From assembly GCA_948473085.1 (NCBI GenBank), contig CAOKWH010000013.1, positions 1 through 61,198 on the forward strand: a stretch of 61,198 nt of DNA, given 5' to 3'. Numbering within the stretch: position 1 is the stretch's first letter; each line of letters opens with the position of its first letter. The position numbers and the translations under genes were made by a program. This DNA comes from an uncultured Clostridia bacterium. Its GTDB lineage: Bacteria; Bacillota; Clostridia; Oscillospirales; Ruminococcaceae. Positions 1 to 8,738 of this stretch are shown here, one piece after another. The notes below the pieces were generated by a model. The model was not told the DNA's origin, ran no database searches, and saw only the letters and a list, made by a program, of their open reading frames with translations.

Positions 1-1465
1 CGCCGAAGGTGTAGGTCTTGTCGCCAACCTTGATGGAATCGCCGGCTACCAGCTTATCGGCCTTAATGCCCAGAGAGGTAGCAGCAGATGTACCTGCACC
101 GCTTGCAGATACTACAGCGTGCAGCTTCTCCTTGGTGTCATAAACCTGGGTGTTGCCAACCTTCTGGTCGATAGCAATGGTAGTGCCATCCTTAACACCA
201 ATCTCAAAGTTGGTGGTCTCCTTGTGGGAGAGCTGGTCAACTACATCATGCAGAGCCTTGGTCTGGTCAGCAGTCTGGGTAAGATCGTACTTCTTGTTAA
301 TACCAATCTCATTCTCGCCCAGTGTAGACTTGCCATCCCACTCTACAAAGGTAAAGGTCTTGTCGTCAATAGTGATGGAATTGCCGGCAGCCAGCAGATC
401 AGCAGACAGCTGGATTTCCATACCAGCGCGGTCGCCGTCAACCTTGGCAACAGCCTTATCAACATTCATAGTGGTGTGGATAACATCACCAGTTACAGAA
501 CCACCGGTACCGGCAGTCTTGTTAACTGTGAACTTGTTACCAAGCAGGCCATTCAAAGTGTCAGCCTGAGCAGATGTAAATACATCAGTAGCGGCAGGGG
601 TAGTATTGGCATTCAAACCAGCGTAGGTAAACTTCAGGCCGGTGTCGCCATCAGCCTCAACTTTAAAGTCGAAGTCGCCGATCTTAACATTGCCACCAAC
701 CTTACCCCTGCCAGTCCAAGCTGCCTTGTTGGCGATAATTGCATCACGAATTGCCTTTGCATCTGCATCCTTTGTGCCATCCAAACCAGTAGCAGAAACT
801 TCCAGCTTTGCACCACCAACTGTGATGTCAAATGTGTGGTTACCACCTGTACCAGCCTTGAAAGCGATGTCGCCCAGGTCAATAGTGAAAGAGGGGTTGC
901 CCTGTGCAACAGAAGCAGTACCCAGGTGCATATCAGTACCGGCAGTATCACCCAGTGTCAGCTTGTCTGTCAGATCAGCGCCGGGGGCAGCAGCAACAGC
1001 ACCGGTATCGCCAACGGTGAAAGCTTCCTTGTTCAGGCCCATTGTGCCGTCCAGTAGCTTGGTGCCGTTGAAGTTGGCAGACTGGCTGATACGGTTTACT
1101 TCGTCCAGCAGGGCGTTTACTTCATCCTGCAGAGCGTCACGCTCAGTGCTGGTGTAGGTACCGTTGGCAGACTTGGTTGCCAGCTCTACCATACGGTTCA
1201 GCATCGAGTGTACCTCGTTCAGGTTACCTTCTGCTGTCTGAATCAGGCTGATGCCATCCTGCGCGTTGGAGGATGCGGTTTCCAGACCGGTGATCTGGGC
1301 CTTCATCTTCTCACTGATTGCCAGGCCGGCTGCGTCATCGCCCGCACGGTTGATGCGGAAACCAGAGGACAGCTTCTCCAGGCTCTTAGATACTGCGCTG
1401 TTGTTCATACCCAACTGACGATATGCGTTGAGTGCCATTGTGTTGGTTCTTACAACCATTCCCAT
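1..1465 (-). CDS. fliC: Flagellin, 3' end cut by the window edge
   Basis: Structural subunit of the flagellar filament, exported by the flagellar type III system and polymerised outside the cell. The 488 visible codons begin with a classic D0/D1 amino-terminus (start MGMVVRTNTMALNAYRQL, then the LSSGFRINRAGDDAAGLAIS block), followed by a long, low-complexity Thr/Gly/Ala/Asp-rich central domain without aromatic clusters, as expected for the variable surface region. The carboxy-terminal D0/D1 part lies beyond base 1. The start ATG at 1465 follows a GGAGG with good spacing. A sigma-28-like promoter and a leader rich in GGA motifs lie just upstream, and csrA is the next gene upstream on the same strand, an arrangement known from Bacillus hag. 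Paralogues cannot be judged from this window. Confidence 0.93.
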   Translation of the reverse strand, partial: MGMVVRTNTMALNAYRQLGMNNSAVSKSLEKLSSGFRINRAGDDAAGLAISEKMKAQITGLETASSNAQDGISLIQTAEGNLNEVHSMLNRMVELATKSANGTYTSTERDALQDEVNALLDEVNRISQSANFNGTKLLDGTMGLNKEAFTVGDTGAVAAAPGADLTDKLTLGDTAGTDMHLGTASVAQGNPSFTIDLGDIAFKAGTGGNHTFDITVGGAKLEVSATGLDGTKDADAKAIRDAIIANKAAWTGRGKVGGNVKIGDFDFKVEADGDTGLKFTYAGLNANTTPAATDVFTSAQADTLNGLLGNKFTVNKTAGTGGSVTGDVIHTTMNVDKAVAKVDGDRAGMEIQLSADLLAAGNSITIDDKTFTFVEWDGKSTLGENEIGINKKYDLTQTADQTKALHDVVDQLSHKETTNFEIGVKDGTTIAIDQKVGNTQVYDTKEKLHAVVSASGAGTSAATSLGIKADKLVAGDSIKVGDKTYTFG

Positions 1466-1522
1466 GATAAATACCTCCATCCAGCCGGTATCCAGTTTCG
1501 ACTTCCTGTCCGAACCTATGGG
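1466..1522 (-). promoter_or_regulatory. Flagellin leader with CsrA-type binding sites
   Basis: The untranslated leader of the flagellin gene contains a small hairpin (1497-1514) with GAC/GTC and TTC/GAA pairs and the loop AGGAA, placing GGA in the loop as CsrA prefers. A second group of GGA motifs overlaps the Shine-Dalgarno sequence at about 1469-1482 (GGATGGAGG). Two sites, one in an upstream hairpin and one over the ribosome site, is how CsrA represses hag translation in Bacillus subtilis. Function here is inferred from this layout and the adjacent csrA gene. Confidence 0.55.
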
Positions 1523-1550
1523 ATAGCGGCTGTTCTTTCAAAAAAATTTA
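1523..1550 (-). promoter_or_regulatory. Sigma-28 (SigD)-type flagellin promoter
   Basis: On the minus strand TAAA (1547-1550) is followed by 16 bases and GCCGCTAT (1523-1530), close to the motility sigma factor consensus TAAA-N15-GCCGATAA. It sits between csrA and flagellin, about 58 bases upstream of the flagellin start codon. The match is by eye. Confidence 0.65.
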
Positions 1551-1610
1551 ATTATATTTTTCACCCTGCCCGCCGCCGCGCGCTGCAGGCAGGCCGGGAT
1601 GAAAACAATG

Positions 1611-1883
1611 TTATTGCTGCTCCGGCTTGGGGACGCCCAGGCGCTCCATCTCTTTCCGGGGCTTTTTGGTCCGCTCGCCAATCCGTTTGGAGCGGAGCTT
1701 TTCCAGCTTCTGCTGGATCTCGGCCGAATCTTCGAACATCTCGCTCCGGGCAATCTTCACCGTTTCCGGGGCTTCTATGGCAATCTTAACCTGCTCGCCA
1801 CCGCCGCCCACTTCAAAAACGCTGATGAAGATGTCGTCGTTGAGTACCAAAAACTCGCCCAGCTTCCTGCTTAAAACCAACAT
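1611..1883 (-). CDS. csrA: Carbon storage regulator CsrA, RNA-binding translational repressor
   Basis: Small dimeric RNA-binding protein that blocks ribosome access to GGA-containing leaders; in flagellated Firmicutes its main target is flagellin mRNA and its antagonist is FliW (not in this window). The 90-residue product starts MLVLSRKLGEFLVLNDDI and continues with the beta-strand core (VKIAIEAPETVKIARSE), then a charged, Lys/Arg-rich tail longer than in E. coli CsrA (61 residues) but usual for clostridia. The ATG at 1883 follows GGAGGCG with good spacing; an open frame continues upstream but lacks a ribosome site and passes through a palindrome. It lies directly upstream of flagellin on the same strand. 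Confidence 0.93.
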   Translation of the reverse strand: MLVLSRKLGEFLVLNDDIFISVFEVGGGGEQVKIAIEAPETVKIARSEMFEDSAEIQQKLEKLRSKRIGERTKKPRKEMERLGVPKPEQQ

Positions 1884-1907
1884 ATCTTTTCGCCTCCATG
1901 CTTTGGG

Positions 1908-1935
1908 CAGTCCTAAAAAGTATACTTTTTGGTAG
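1908..1935. repeat. Palindromic site 1 upstream of csrA
   Basis: A perfect 16-bp palindrome AAAAAGTATACTTTTT (1915-1930) with partly matching flanks. The same core, with flanks CCA...TGG, occurs as site 2 at 2044-2075; centres are 137 bp apart. It may be a recombination site for the neighbouring serine recombinase, an operator for csrA, or a hairpin. The core contains TATACT, a possible -10 on either strand. Confidence 0.6.
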
Positions 1936-2043
1936 TGGGAAAATTTTTTGCCAAACCGCTTTAGTTTCCGGGGAATTGACCGAACATGAGGTATTGAAAG
2001 CGGTTCTGAAAGCAAAAATACACAAAATACAGCCATAAAAATG

Positions 2044-2075
2044 GCGCTGCCAAAAAGTATACTTTTTGGCAGCGC
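2044..2075. repeat. Palindromic site 2 (32 bp, perfect) at the 3' end of the recombinase gene
   Basis: A perfect 32-bp palindrome: arms GCGCTGCCAAAAAGTA and its complement, centred on AT. It lies five bases beyond the stop codon of the serine recombinase. A T-run follows on the plus strand, so it could fold as a hairpin terminator, but the sharing of its core with site 1 upstream of csrA argues for a protein-binding or recombination site. The central AT with about 12-bp arms resembles the size of Hin/Gin-type crossover sites. Confidence 0.6.
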
Positions 2076-2079
2076 TTTT

Positions 2080-3053
<974 letters not shown>

Positions 3054-3065
3054 TTTTCAGCCTCC

Positions 3066-3755
3066 TCAGGTATCCAGCGAAATGTAAAACCAGTCCTCTT
3101 TCTCGGCAATCAGCCACTCCAAGCCCCGGCGGCGCTCGGTGACAACTTCCGGGTTCAGGCTGCCAATGGGGGTTTCGGGGTGCAGGCGCTTTTCGGTACA
3201 GGCCCAGTCATAGCGGTAAAACAGGTCCAGCATATCCAGGATTTCTTCCATCTCCCGGGGGCGGCAGTTCTGCCGGAACTCCTCGTAGGAAGCGCAACCG
3301 GCCACCAGGCGGATGGCCCTGTCACAGTCGCAAATTCTGCTGGCGTCAGCAATATCGTCCTCTATCAGCCCCAGTGCCCAGCACAGCGCCCAGTAGCATT
3401 CATAGGTCCACACCACATCAATGGCATCCTGTTTGCTGTAGGTGCCGTCAAACAGGCGCTGTTCCTTTTCATTCAGGCAATCGGCCACACCAAAGCGTTC
3501 CAGCAGGCCGCCAAACAGTTCCCTGCCCTCGTCGTACTCGTCGTTTTCAATATCGCACCCCAACTGGGTGGAAAGCAGGCAGGCAATGGCCCGGCGGCAG
3601 ATTTCATCCAGGCTGCGCTGCCGCACCTGATCGGCGCTGGGCAGCAGCGGCAGCTGCTCCAGACAGGCGATGCCCATCCCCTTTATCCGCTCATTGGAGG
3701 CTGCCCGGCGCTCCTGGCTGGGCCGCACTGCTTTGCTGCTATGATGCTTTTCCAT
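3066..3755 (-). CDS. DUF4272 domain-containing protein
   Basis: A 229-residue soluble protein that resembles the DUF4272 family: a mostly helical fold with an RRAIACLL segment near the amino end, a central Trp-rich stretch (VVWTYECYWALCWALGLI) and an acidic patch, ending in an RRRGLEWLIAEKEDW helix. No biochemical role is established for the family. Two in-frame ATGs are close together; the one at 3755 is preferred because AGGAG lies nine bases upstream of it, whereas the ATG at 3764 abuts that site. It is followed by the small membrane protein gene and probably co-transcribed with it. An extended -10 (TGC TATACT on the minus strand at about 3810-3818) could be its promoter. Confidence 0.75.
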   Translation of the reverse strand: MEKHHSSKAVRPSQERRAASNERIKGMGIACLEQLPLLPSADQVRQRSLDEICRRAIACLLSTQLGCDIENDEYDEGRELFGGLLERFGVADCLNEKEQRLFDGTYSKQDAIDVVWTYECYWALCWALGLIEDDIADASRICDCDRAIRLVAGCASYEEFRQNCRPREMEEILDMLDLFYRYDWACTEKRLHPETPIGSLNPEVVTERRRGLEWLIAEKEDWFYISLDT

Positions 3756-4066
3756 CTGTTCCATCTCCTATTTTCCAGTTTATCGGGAATAGCCCGTTTA
3801 CAGCTTGAGTATAGCACAATTTACAGTCTTTTTCATGTGCTGGCGCTAAATATATGCAGTTATTTTGATACAGTCCAGGAGTTTTTGGGGCAATATCCCC
3901 TATTTATACTACTAATTGTATAAATATCTATTAAAAATACAAAATTTTATCTATTTCCTGCCATTACAGGGCAATTCGACCCACTTTTAAAAAACTATTG
4001 CAAATGCACCCAAAAAGGATTATGCTGTTCCCAGCAGTTTGGTTGCAGCAAAAGGGGGCGCCTGTT
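3756..4066. other. AT-rich divergent intergenic region
   Basis: About 310 bases between the divergent DUF4272 and MATE genes. It is AT-rich, holds the possible extended -10 for the DUF4272 gene on the minus strand, and TATACT/TATAAA-like boxes near 3905-3925 that could serve the MATE gene on the plus strand but lack a clear -35. No RNA or small protein gene was seen. Confidence 0.4.
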
Positions 4067-5437
4067 ATGGCAGTGGAAAACGACTTGGGAAGGGACAGTA
4101 TAGGCAAGCTGGTGTGGCGCATTGCCATCCCCAGCATGTTGGCCCAGTTTGTCAGTGTACTATATAGTATTGTGGACCGCATGTATGTGGGCAATATTGC
4201 CGATGTGGGCGGCCTCGCTCTGGCTGGCGTGGGCATTTGCGGGCCGGTTGTTACCATGATTGGCTCCATCGCTTCGCTGGTGGGGTTAGGGGGCGCCCCC
4301 ATTATGGGCATAGCACTGGGCGCCGAGAACCATGCCTATGCCAAAAGGATTTTGGCCAACGCCTTTTTGCTGCTGGGTTTGTTTTCGGCAGCTGTTACCC
4401 TGCTGCTGTTCCCTCTACAGGAACCGATGCTTCGGCTGTTTGGTGCCAGCAGTGTCACCTACCCCTATGCCAAAGCCTACTTTTCCATCTACCTGTGCGG
4501 CACCTTTTTCGCCCTGATGGCTGCCGGTATGAACCAGTTCATCATCTGCCAGGGATATGCCGTTGCCGGTATGAAATCGGTAATTATCGGGGCGGTGTTC
4601 AACATCATCCTGGACCCTGTTTTTATCTTCGGCCTGAACCTGGGGGTGCGGGGGGCCGCGTTGGCTACCATCCTCAGCCAGGCGGCCAGTGCAGCCTATG
4701 TGCTCTGCTTTTTGTTTGGGCGGCGCACCGGCGTGCGCATCACCTTTGGCGGGTATGACCTGCGGGTGATGGGGCGCATCCTGCTGTTGGGCTTCACCCC
4801 ATTTTTAATCATTGCTGTGGACAATGTGATGATTATTACCATGAACGCCCTGCTCCAGCGCCACGGCGGCACCCAGGGGGACATGTTGGTAACCTGCAAC
4901 GCCATTGTACAGAGCTTTATGCTGGTCATTACCATGCCGTTGGGCGGCATCAGCGGCGGCACCCAGAGCATTCTCAGCTACAACTATGGCGCCGGACAGC
5001 CCCAGCGGGTGCTAAAGGCCCAGCAGTATATTGCCGCCCTGTGCATGGGCTTTGCCGCTTTGATGTTCCTGCTGGCCCGGGTAGCCGGGCCGGGGTTTGT
5101 TTCACTGTTCACCGAACATTCGGCCGTAGCGGACAGCGCCTGCCGGGCCATAGGCATCACCACCCTTTCCATCATCCCATTGGGACTGCAATATGCCATT
5201 GTGGATGGCTTTACCGCAATGGGTCAGGTACAGTTTTCCCTGCCTCTCTCCTTTTGGCGCAAGGCTGTTTACTTTACAGCTATCTTCCTGCTGCCCCCAG
5301 CCTTTGGGGCGGAGGCAGCCTTTTACGCCGAGCCCATCTCCGACCTGATTGGCCCCTGTACCAGCCTGGTTATCTATCTGTTTGCCATCCGCAAGGTACT
5401 GGCAGGCGGGCAGGCCACGGCTTCCAGCCAGGATTAA
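4067..5437 (+). CDS. MATE-family multidrug/Na+ antiporter
   Basis: Integral membrane exporter of the MATE family, which moves cationic drugs or metabolites out in exchange for Na+ or H+. The 456-residue product has the usual twelve hydrophobic helices in two bundles; the start DSIGKLVWRIAIPSMLAQF and the motif LYSIVDRMYVGNIADV are typical, and the second half has the repeat-related PLGGISGGTQSILSYNYGAG. The ATG at 4067 is chosen because AAAGGGGG lies eight bases upstream; 23 codons of open frame precede it without a ribosome site. It is transcribed alone, towards the carbamoyl phosphate synthase gene, and both end at a shared hairpin. Substrate cannot be predicted. Confidence 0.92.
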   Translation: MAVENDLGRDSIGKLVWRIAIPSMLAQFVSVLYSIVDRMYVGNIADVGGLALAGVGICGPVVTMIGSIASLVGLGGAPIMGIALGAENHAYAKRILANAFLLLGLFSAAVTLLLFPLQEPMLRLFGASSVTYPYAKAYFSIYLCGTFFALMAAGMNQFIICQGYAVAGMKSVIIGAVFNIILDPVFIFGLNLGVRGAALATILSQAASAAYVLCFLFGRRTGVRITFGGYDLRVMGRILLLGFTPFLIIAVDNVMIITMNALLQRHGGTQGDMLVTCNAIVQSFMLVITMPLGGISGGTQSILSYNYGAGQPQRVLKAQQYIAALCMGFAALMFLLARVAGPGFVSLFTEHSAVADSACRAIGITTLSIIPLGLQYAIVDGFTAMGQVQFSLPLSFWRKAVYFTAIFLLPPAFGAEAAFYAEPISDLIGPCTSLVIYLFAIRKVLAGGQATASSQD

Positions 5438-5490
5438 ATTTCTGTCATTTTTTATCAAACTAATACAAATCGTATTCTCTTTTTGCAGGA

Positions 5491-5528
5491 AAAAGCGGCG
5501 GCCCCAACCATCCGGGGCCGCCGCTTTT
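5491..5528. terminator. Bidirectional terminator between MATE gene and carB
   Basis: A perfect 16-bp GC-rich stem (AAAAGCGGCGGCCCC and complement) with a short loop, A-rich on one side and T-rich on the other, lying between the convergent MATE and carB genes. Confidence 0.9.
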
Positions 5529-5530
5529 GG

Positions 5531-8500
5531 TTATATTTTGGTGATGTCCACCAGTTCCACATCCTCAATGGTCTTATCCATCAACAGGCACTTGGTCAGC
5601 ATCATAGCTGTATCCACTGCGGTCAGGCAGGCAATGGAGCGTTCCACCGCCTTCCGGCGCATCTGCACCGAATGTTCCATCGGCTTGCGGCCGTTGGCGT
5701 TGGTAGAAATCAGATAATCAATCTTATCCGCCTCGAACAGATCCAGGATATTGGGGGAAGGCTCCTGGATTTTACGCACCACACTGGCAGCAATCATATT
5801 GTTGTTCAGTGTGTTGGCAGTGCCGGGGGTGGCATAGATATCAAAGCCCAGCTGCTCAAACCGGTCGGCCACCTGCAAAATCTCCTGCTTATCGCTATCC
5901 TTTACTGTGATGAGCACACCGCCCTGCTTTTTCATCTTGTAGCCGGCAGCCACCAGCCCCTTATAGAGGGCTTCCTCAAAGGTTTTGGCAATGCCCAGCA
6001 CCTCGCCGGTGGATTTCATTTCCGGCCCCAGCTGGATATCCACATCGTGCAGCTTTTCAAAGCTGAATACCGGCACCTTTACCGCCACATAGTCCCCCTG
6101 GGGGTACAGGCCGGTTCCGTAACCTAAATCGGCCAGCTTTTCACCCAACATAATGCGGGTAGCCAGGTCCACCATTGGCACATTGGTCACCTTGCTGATA
6201 TAGGGTACCGTGCGGGAGGATCGGGGGTTTACCTCGATGACATAGACCTCGCCGTTGTACACCACATACTGGATGTTCACCAGCCCCACCACCTTCAGCG
6301 CCCGGGCCAGCCGCCCGGTATAGTCGATGATGGTAGCCCGGATTTTCTGGCTCAGGTTCTGGGCGGGATACACCGAAATGGAGTCGCCCGAATGGACACC
6401 CGCCCGCTCGATATGCTCCATAATACCGGGAATCAGGTAGTCCTGCCCATCGCAGATGGCATCCACTTCCACCTCGGTGCCCATCATGTATTTATCCACC
6501 AGCACCGGGTTTTCCAGCTCATGGGCGGTGATAATGGCCATATACTCCTCAACATCCGCCTGGGAGTAGGCAATAATCATATTCTGGCCGCCCAGCACAT
6601 AGGAGGGCCGCAGCAGCACCGGATAGCCCAGTTCTGCCGCCACCTGTACAGCCTCCTGGGTAGTGAACACCGTACTGCCCTTGGGCCGGGGAATGCTGCA
6701 CTGCTCCAGCAGCTCGTCAAAGCGTTCCCGGTCCTCGGCGGCATCAATGCTGTCGGCAGAGGTACCCAGGATATGAACGCCCCGGGCTTCCAGGTGCTTG
6801 GTGAGCTTGATGGCTGTCTGGCCGCCAAACTGTACCACTGCGCCCCAGGGCTGCTCCACCTTGAGCACATTGTCCACATCCTCCGGGGTGAGCGGATCAA
6901 AGTAGAGCCGGTCGGCGGTGTCAAAGTCGGTGGAAACCGTTTCGGGGTTGTTGTTGACAATAACCGCCTCGTAGCCATGCTCCTTCAGCGCCCATACACA
7001 GTGCACCGAACAGTAGTCAAACTCGATGCCCTGGCCGATACGGATGGGACCGGAGCCGAACACCAGCACCTTTTTCCTTCCGCTCTGGTTCTGGCGCAGG
7101 AACAGCTCGGCCTCGTTTTCCTCATCAAAGGTGGAGTAGAAATAGGGGGTCCGGGCCGGGAACTCGGCGGCGCAGGTGTCCACCATCTTATAGGCGGCCT
7201 TGCGGTGATAGGGGGCGGTGTCGCAGCCGGAAAGGCGCTGGATGGTCCTGTCCAGGAAACCGGCGTGCTTGGCCTCCATATACAGCTCGGCATCCAGTTC
7301 CCCCTGCTCCAGCCGGTGCTCAATATCCGCCAGATGGGCCAGCTTGCCCAAAAACCAGCGGTCAATTTTGGTAATTTCAAATATCACATCCGGCGAGATA
7401 CCCCGATAGATGGACTCAAATACGGCAAAGCTGCGCTCATCGTCCTGCTGGTGCAGCAGTTCTACAATTTCCTCATCGGTTTTGCCGGCATTCTTGGGCA
7501 GGCGCAGGGTATCCAGCCCCAGCTCGATGGAGCGCACCGCCTTCATGATGGCCTGTTCAAAGCTGCTGCCAATGGCCATCACCTCGCCAGTGGCCTTCAT
7601 CTGGGTGCCTAAGGTGCGCTTGCCGTATACAAATTTATCAAACGGCCACTTGGGGAATTTTACTACAATATAGTCGATGGTGGGCTCGTTGCAGGCAAAG
7701 GTGCTGCCGGTAACGGCATTGCGGATTTCGTCCAGGGTGTAGCCAATAGCAATTTTTGTTGCCACCTTGGCAATGGGATAGCCTGTGGCCTTGGAGGCCA
7801 AAGCGGAGGAACGGGACACCCGGGGATTTACCTCAATTACGGCATACTCGTTAGAATTCGGTTCCAGGGCAAACTGGCAGTTGCAGCCGCCCTCCACCTC
7901 CAGCTCGTTGACAATGTCAATGGCAGCCTCCCGCAGCATGCCAAATTCCTCGGTGGAAAGGCTGACTGCCGGGGCAATGACGATGGAGTCGCCGGTGTGA
8001 ACCCCCACCGGGTCCATATTTTCCATGGAGCAGACGGTGATGCTGTTGCCCTTGCTGTCCCGAATCACTTCAAATTCAATTTCCTTCCAGCCGGAGATGC
8101 ACTTCTCCACCAGGATCTGTGTAATGGGAGAGAGCCGCAGGCCGTTTTCGGCAATTTCGTGCAGTTCCTCCATTGTGCCAGCAATGCCGCCTCCGGTACC
8201 GCCCATGGTAAAGGCGGGGCGGATGATAACCGGCAGGCCGATCTCCTCGGTAAAGGCGATGGCGTCCTCCAATGTTTCCACCACTTTGGAGGGGATACAA
8301 GGCTTGCCAATCTTCTCCATGGTGTCCTTGAACATCTGGCGGTCCTCCGCCTTATCAATGGTCAGGCGGTTGGCGCCCAGCAGCCGGACGCCGTTTTGGG
8401 CCAGAAAGCCCTCCTTATCCAGCTGCATGGACAGGGTCAGGCCGGTCTGGCCGCCCAAAGTGGAGAGCAGGCCGTCCGGCTTTTCCTCCTGGATAATACG

Positions 8501-8725
8501 CTTGACCACATCCAGGGTAAGGGGTTCGATATAAATTTTATCGGCCATTGCCTTGTCGGTCATGATGGTAGCGGGGTTGGAGTTCACCAGCACCACCTCC
8601 AGGCCCTCCTCTTTCAGGGCCCGGCAGGCCTGGGTGCCGGCATAGTCAAACTCCGCCGCCTGGCCGATGATGATAGGGCCGGAACCGATTACCATTACTT
8701 TTTTCAGGTCGCTTCTCAGTGGCAT
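5531..8725 (-). CDS. carB: Carbamoyl phosphate synthase large subunit
   Basis: Catalyses carbamoyl phosphate formation from bicarbonate, ammonia and two ATP, feeding pyrimidine and arginine synthesis. At 1064 residues it is full length with the normal duplicated architecture: first ATP-grasp half (about 1-400, with GSGPIIIGQAAEFDYAG and TLGGQTGLTLSMQL), oligomerisation domain, second ATP-grasp half (about 550-930, with VFGSGPIRIGQGIEFDYCSVH), and an MGS-like allosteric domain at the carboxy end. Nothing in the synthetase halves looks impaired. A GGGAGG precedes the ATG at 8725, 13 bases after carA. This matters because its partner CarA lacks glutaminase residues, so the ammonia used here probably does not come from glutamine hydrolysis by CarA. 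Confidence 0.97.
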   Translation of the reverse strand: MPLRSDLKKVMVIGSGPIIIGQAAEFDYAGTQACRALKEEGLEVVLVNSNPATIMTDKAMADKIYIEPLTLDVVKRIIQEEKPDGLLSTLGGQTGLTLSMQLDKEGFLAQNGVRLLGANRLTIDKAEDRQMFKDTMEKIGKPCIPSKVVETLEDAIAFTEEIGLPVIIRPAFTMGGTGGGIAGTMEELHEIAENGLRLSPITQILVEKCISGWKEIEFEVIRDSKGNSITVCSMENMDPVGVHTGDSIVIAPAVSLSTEEFGMLREAAIDIVNELEVEGGCNCQFALEPNSNEYAVIEVNPRVSRSSALASKATGYPIAKVATKIAIGYTLDEIRNAVTGSTFACNEPTIDYIVVKFPKWPFDKFVYGKRTLGTQMKATGEVMAIGSSFEQAIMKAVRSIELGLDTLRLPKNAGKTDEEIVELLHQQDDERSFAVFESIYRGISPDVIFEITKIDRWFLGKLAHLADIEHRLEQGELDAELYMEAKHAGFLDRTIQRLSGCDTAPYHRKAAYKMVDTCAAEFPARTPYFYSTFDEENEAELFLRQNQSGRKKVLVFGSGPIRIGQGIEFDYCSVHCVWALKEHGYEAVIVNNNPETVSTDFDTADRLYFDPLTPEDVDNVLKVEQPWGAVVQFGGQTAIKLTKHLEARGVHILGTSADSIDAAEDRERFDELLEQCSIPRPKGSTVFTTQEAVQVAAELGYPVLLRPSYVLGGQNMIIAYSQADVEEYMAIITAHELENPVLVDKYMMGTEVEVDAICDGQDYLIPGIMEHIERAGVHSGDSISVYPAQNLSQKIRATIIDYTGRLARALKVVGLVNIQYVVYNGEVYVIEVNPRSSRTVPYISKVTNVPMVDLATRIMLGEKLADLGYGTGLYPQGDYVAVKVPVFSFEKLHDVDIQLGPEMKSTGEVLGIAKTFEEALYKGLVAAGYKMKKQGGVLITVKDSDKQEILQVADRFEQLGFDIYATPGTANTLNNNMIAASVVRKIQEPSPNILDLFEADKIDYLISTNANGRKPMEHSVQMRRKAVERSIACLTAVDTAMMLTKCLLMDKTIEDVELVDITKI

Positions 8726-8738
8726 TTTCTATTCCTCC

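Noticed and set aside
119-1057. Plus-strand open frame (312 codons)
   Set aside because: Antisense of the repetitive central part of the flagellin gene.
6392-7612. Plus-strand open frame (406 codons)
   Set aside because: Antisense of carB.
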